Source: Taenia hydatigena (Eukaryota > Platyhelminthes > Cestoda > Cyclophyllidea > Taeniidae). Taken from it: DNA of 64,000 bases. Below are positions 61,001 to 64,000 of the stretch, one piece after another. Made by a program: the position numbers and the translations under genes. How positions within the stretch are numbered: the stretch's first letter is position 1; every line of letters begins with the position of its first letter. The stretch spans positions 10,383,899 to 10,447,898 of the forward strand of contig JADWOT020000009.1 of assembly GCA_036345935.2 (NCBI GenBank). Direction: 5' to 3'. The notes below the pieces were generated by a model. It did not search any database. It saw only the letters and a list, made by a program, of their open reading frames with translations, and had not been told where the DNA came from.

Positions 61001-64000
61001 CTGTCCGTGTTCTGACGAAGTGCCCTCTTTGAAGGGAAATAGGGCTTAGTTATGGAGTTGTTGCTTTTTTTGAATATTTTTTTGCTAATAATTATAAGCC
61101 GGTAAAGTAAGATTTTGGCCAAGTTATTGCTAGATCGTGTCAAGTGTGCTAGAGAGTCCTGCTGTTTGCTTTACTCTTCTTCCCAAACAAACACTAAAAA
61201 GCCGTAACACTAAATGGTTGCCTTGTTTTGGCAAATGTAAATCCAAGTTCTGTTCACTTTTGGCTTTGCATTCCTTCAAGACGAGTCGCTTTTGATTTCG
61301 TACCTTATTAACTACTTTATTTCCGACCTGCCTAGTTAACGACAAGGTTTAAGCCCTAAATTGTGACCTCGTTTCGGCAAACCAGTGGCAGTTAATGCAC
61401 TCCTCGAATGGAAGAGGTGTCGATGCGACTAAAGCTTCACCTTAAACCTTACAATTGGGGCTACTGCAGGGAGCTATAGACTGGACCCATCCGTTTATCC
61501 AGTGTCAGTAACAAATGCATGGTGACTATAAGAATTGATGGTGGTTCTGGGGTTTTTAAACGACCAAACAGTATACTGAGATGGAATTTCAGTTAAGCCC
61601 TTCAGCGTGTATTTATTGCAATGAGTGTTCAGGTCAATTCTGGGCTTTTGGGCTTTGAATTTCAAGGCGTTTAAAATACACTTATCGTTGTTGACAAATA
61701 TATGGACGTCTTAGAAGAGTTGGTGCCATCCATATGGGCGTTTCAACACAGTGCTGTCTTTTAAGCCTTATGTGGGTGTGGGGAAACTCTGCGGCCTCAT
61801 CCAAATGATGCGTGAATCATTACCACATCCTCTTTTACACTTCTAGTTCCTCTTAATGCTTACTATCGTACGTGGTACTGCGGAAGTTGCATTTCTTACC
61901 ATGAGTGCTTGTAAAAGTAAAATTAATCTCTGCTAATTAAAAAGGATGGCGCGCTATTTTCTCAAATGGGTAATTCAAACACCAGTAATGATGCGTACTT
62001 TTGGGACGATGTTTGATGCTCTACCATTAAACTCATTTGACAGTCTCCTGTGATTTGTTTTTGCACTCACTGGGCATAGACGGTTTTAAAGACTGGATTT
62101 GATCTATCATCTGCCGGTAGCAAACCTATGTCACCTATAAAACGTAATGGGCTAATTCTAAGAACTATATTTGAGTTTACATTGGTTTTCACCGTTCGTT
62201 AAAAGGGACTACATATCCGCTGAGTTATGCTTTTCTCCGTCCTTGTAGCTATGACCGAGAGCAGTCCTTCTCGGCCATCAACTTAACTGTCTGTACTGGG
62301 GATCTATTAGAGGCGATGCGTCAGTATACGCGAGAGGAAGTTATGGAAGGCGACAACGCCTACTTCTGCGAGCGCTGCCAGATGAAACAGCGTACATTGA
62401 AGCGCCTTACCTTCAGCAGCCTCCCGCCGGTGCTCTGCCTCCAACTCAAGCGATTCGGCTTCGACTGGGAACGTCAGGTGGCAGTAAAGTCAAATCAAGC
62501 CTTCTCCTTCCCTCGACGCCTCGATATGACTCCCTTCATGGGTGATAATGCCGTTCAGGTTAGTAGCTGTGCTGGTATTTTCTTTTTTTGCAACTGACTC
62601 TTCGAAACTCCTTGCTGTAAATATCCAACCGAGGATCCATCATTGACTGGTAAATTATTTACGATTAATTTTCCGTTTCTTCGTGAACTCGCCTTATAAA
62701 TTTGTAGAAGAGCGTTTCCAAACAGCCTTTCATCTATTTCTGCCTACCTTAAATAATGGTATCGCTAACCTACTTAGTAGCTGTGTTTTTCATTCGAAAG
62801 AAAATCCTTCATTTTGTCGCCTTGCTTTCGGCCCCCATTTGGTGATTTGCCGGCTGCTTTTGTATGCAAGAATAACTAAATAACTAACCAAATACTGTTG
62901 CTGAATTTCAACCTTTGCCATCTTACTCCATTCCGATACAAAGTTAGATTGGGTTAGCTAGCATTCGAAGAGCCCTTCTGGCTCATTTTCCCATATGCTT
63001 GTGCACTTTTGCCTGTAAAACGACCTCGAATGTTTACGTCTCTTTCACTAGCCTTTTACCAAACTTTTGAAGGGTTCATTTTTGGCTTTTGAAAGTTTGG
63101 ACCATGTGACGACCCACGCAAAACATTTTAACAATTTCTTTTGTACTTTGGATTGGTTCCACGTATTTTTCAACCGCATTCCGAATATTGTATCCCGCAG
63201 TGTAATTTTAAATGGTTGATTGTGCTGGATCAGTTAAATTGTCTTTAGTGTCTTTGAAAACTGAGGGGTTAACAGTAGATTTTGAGAAGTTGTACAAGGT
63301 TATGCCGTCCTCTCGCTAGACTTATGAGATGATTTAGACATCGAAAAATGATTACTAACCAGGTTACACAAAGTTCCCACAGGGCATGTAAGAAGTCGTC
63401 CCAGTGCGGAAGATGATTTGCTGTTAAAGTACGGGAATGTTGAGGGGCTGTGGGCAAAAGTACAACCCAAAGGGACTGAAGAGGCCGTGTAGCAGGCATT
63501 GGTGTATTTTCCAGATAATATCATTAGTAGGGCTTTTCGGTTTGACGTTTGTTTAATTTGTTACAAAATACGTCAGTGGCTGGATGCTTAATCGTGAACG
63601 GCTTATCAGTAATAGAAATCGACGTGTTCGGTCGTTCCGATGTGTTTGTGGTAGTATGGTGCATCTAAGAGGTCCATCTGGCTTTTTTGTGCTAATTGTT
63701 CCATGTTCCATCACTGGGCAATTGTAAATATGCCAAGGCGGAGGCTCCATCGGTGCTGGACGGAAACTGGTGTACTTCGTATTCATGCATTTGCGCTCTT
63801 CGCTTTTAGATGCCTTCCGCTGTATCGATCCAATCAAACGTGTCAGTCGATCTTGGAGGAAAAAGGAATTCCTTGGATGCCCAACCTGATGCCTCAAAGA
63901 GAGGGTTCCACTTATACGACCCAGAGGTGGGTAATTGCTTAATTAGGTTCCTTCTGCCTCCATAAAAGCGATATATTTCGTCCTTATTTTTCACGTTAAT
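33935..64000 (+). CDS. USP24: USP24-type ubiquitin carboxyl-terminal hydrolase, 3' end beyond window
   Basis: A very large deubiquitinase that cleaves ubiquitin from proteins. Exons: 33935-34072, 34348-34629, 35010-~35280, ~35886-36064, 36942-37611, 38072-38319, 39236-39814, 40056-40139, 41732-41893, 42178-42309, 42635-42749, 42929-43005, 43348-43680, 45168-45419, 48062-49159, 49656-~49705, ~49783-50324, 51124-51429, 53432-53763, 54636-54769, 55145-55583, 57057-57392, 59353-59718, 59791-60150, 60225-60389, 60891-60973, 62249-62558, 63810-63926. Domains in order are UBA, an armadillo-like helical region, a ubiquitin-like region, low-complexity linkers and the USP fold. Diagnostic matches to human USP24 are FLTSSAVLQWDAETLEG, LIGVDFLWDL, IRSETCHQLKQL and GLRNGGATCYMNAV. 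About 2700 residues are visible, more than the whole human protein (2620), because the part before the catalytic Cys is longer. The 35280/35886 junction and the 49.66-49.78 kb exons are uncertain. Confidence 0.93.
45943..46960 (-). mobile_element. Miniature LTR element (family B), antisense in USP24 intron
   Basis: Two direct repeats about 820 bp apart share gcac...aggactgtggggctgcc and gccatgccactggacg (near 46018) with their counterparts aggctgtggggccgcc and gccatgccgctgggcg (near 46850). Between them is a noncoding internal region. Just left of the right repeat, 46756-46769 reads TGGCGGCGGAAAGC on the minus strand, the position of a primer-binding site. The internal sequence catcgctggtcgtaagagca recurs near 52508. 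It sits in the 45420-48061 intron. Outer ends are approximate. Confidence 0.6.
48062..49159 (+). other. USP24: USP24 large exon with ubiquitin-like region
   Basis: This single exon of 366 codons covers the region homologous to the human segment FHGHLLTLHVTY...SNETIGSVRWKI, a ubiquitin-like fold before the USP domain. Here the aligned pieces are RGWELRIPLRVFNPSGQ, VVHSNATLASVRKLVG and RTLVIRLRSHTEL. A serine-rich linker follows, then a helical part ending FRLLYLLQ, which corresponds to human FRVLYNLEVL. It is the longest exon in the window. Confidence 0.8.
52247..53070 (-). mobile_element. Miniature LTR element (family B), antisense in USP24 intron
   Basis: Direct terminal repeats start at 52247 (tttagcgtcc) and at 52919 (tgcagcgccccgag), 672 bp apart. 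Both contain ...ccaggga/ccaggag...gtggcc(c)gaaggccag. On the minus strand, the four bases next to the right repeat are followed by TGGTAACAGAAAGC (52914-52901). This resembles the primer site TGGTATCAGAGC, complementary to initiator Met-tRNA in many LTR elements. There is no coding capacity. It lies in the 51430-53431 intron. Confidence 0.65.
57863..58600 (-). mobile_element. Miniature LTR element (family B), antisense in USP24 intron, right end truncated
   Basis: The left repeat starts tgtcgtcttgagtcttttct (57863) and includes caaaatatgtattaccggcg. A partial right repeat begins about 58556 (atccgtgacttctctgaaga). The internal region shares tatgtccatc and gtctggattccatcc with the other two family B copies. 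A TGGTAGTGGAAAAT stretch on the minus strand (58554-58541) sits where the primer site is expected. It lies in the 57393-59352 intron. Confidence 0.55.
59791..60150 (+). other. USP24: USP24 exon with catalytic cysteine (Cys box)
   Basis: The exon carries GLRNGGATCYMNAVLQQLF, the Cys box of USP-family proteases. The nucleophile Cys codon is 60034-60036. MQPGVAEAIL follows, matching human MQPGLPESLL. The oxyanion-hole Asn (N of RNGG) is present. Splice phases are 0 on both sides. Confidence 0.95.
60225..60973 (+). other. USP24: USP24 exons with QQDA box and first zinc-binding CxxC
   Basis: The first exon (60225-60389) has HEQQDAFDFFQSLIDQLDE, the QQDA box, with Asp where human USP24 has Glu. 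The second (60891-60973) has FHGILSDTMYCEDCGHR, the first CxxC of the structural zinc site. Intron 60390-60890 contains a 31-bp palindrome. Confidence 0.9.
60664..60694. repeat. 31-bp near-perfect palindrome in a USP24 intron
   Basis: Two 15-nt arms, acattatgcaactaa and its exact reverse complement, are separated by a single A. The palindrome lies in intron 60390-60890, between the QQDA and zinc exons. Flanking bases do not extend the pairing. No gene or known site is recognised. Confidence 0.9.
62249..62558 (+). other. USP24: USP24 exon with second zinc-binding CxxC and USP core
   Basis: It opens with YDREQSFSAINL and includes YTREEVMEGDNAYFCERCQM, the second CxxC of the zinc site. The core strand and helix PPVLCLQLKRFGFDWE follows, matching human PSVLVIHLMRFGFDWE. 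The phase-0 donor is at 62559. Confidence 0.95.
63810..63926 (+). other. USP24: USP24 exon leading to the His box (last visible)
   Basis: There are 39 codons, phase 0 on both sides. It ends with KRGFHLYDPE, corresponding to the human stretch just before LVGVIVHSG...GHYYSF. It therefore precedes the exon with the catalytic His, which must lie right of the window. The donor is gtgggt. Confidence 0.75.

Noticed and set aside
63553..63897. 114-codon minus-strand frame
   Set aside because: It overlaps the USP24 exon at 63810-63926 on the opposite strand and has no recognised motif.
1..64000. Search for CRISPR arrays, bacterial operons and tRNA or rRNA genes
   Set aside because: No regularly spaced direct repeats, no Shine-Dalgarno-linked gene runs, and no cloverleaf with a clear T-loop were seen. 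All recognised genes are intron-containing and eukaryotic.

Overview
The window looks like nuclear DNA of a parasitic flatworm, most probably a tapeworm (inference, no database search). The protein-coding genes are split into many exons. Several introns are extremely short (31-37 nt, GT...AG). Intergenic DNA and long introns carry a family of ~183-bp LTR-like repeats and related miniature elements with two terminal repeats. There is no sign of bacterial organisation. Six genes could be recognised, and their exons were joined by hand using splice sites, reading phase and recalled family sequence.

Layout. 1-11.05 kb: no convincing gene, two LTR-like copies, and one possible decayed or orphan exon near 2.9-3.6 kb. 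11.05-15.2 kb (+): CFAP206, a motile-cilium radial-spoke protein, 14 exons. 16.4-17.5 kb (+): a Nudix hydrolase of the NUDT7/NUDT8 coenzyme A pyrophosphatase type, 3 exons. 18.86-19.57 kb: a cluster of LTR-like elements, one nested inside another with a perfect 5-bp target duplication. 20.26-20.84 kb (+): mitochondrial ribosomal protein bL27m. 21.2-22.8 kb: more LTR relics. 23.3-27.9 kb (+): a four-RRM polypyrimidine-tract-binding protein with a 34-nt microexon. 28.97-29.41 kb (+): cytosolic ribosomal protein eL32 with a 32-nt intron. 29.98-31.46 kb (-): PPP1R8/NIPP1, convergent with eL32. 33.9 kb to the right edge (+): a very large USP24-type ubiquitin hydrolase, about 28 exons visible, cut off by the window end before the catalytic His box. 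Three miniature LTR elements sit in its introns, all antisense to it.

The genes are unrelated housekeeping, cilium and RNA-processing functions and do not form a pathway. The most unusual material is the repeat family (nested insertion with target duplication, antisense intronic copies with a Met-tRNA-like primer site), the very small introns, a GC-AG intron in USP24, and lineage-specific changes in conserved proteins, such as the altered PP1-docking motif of NIPP1 and the long pre-catalytic region of USP24.
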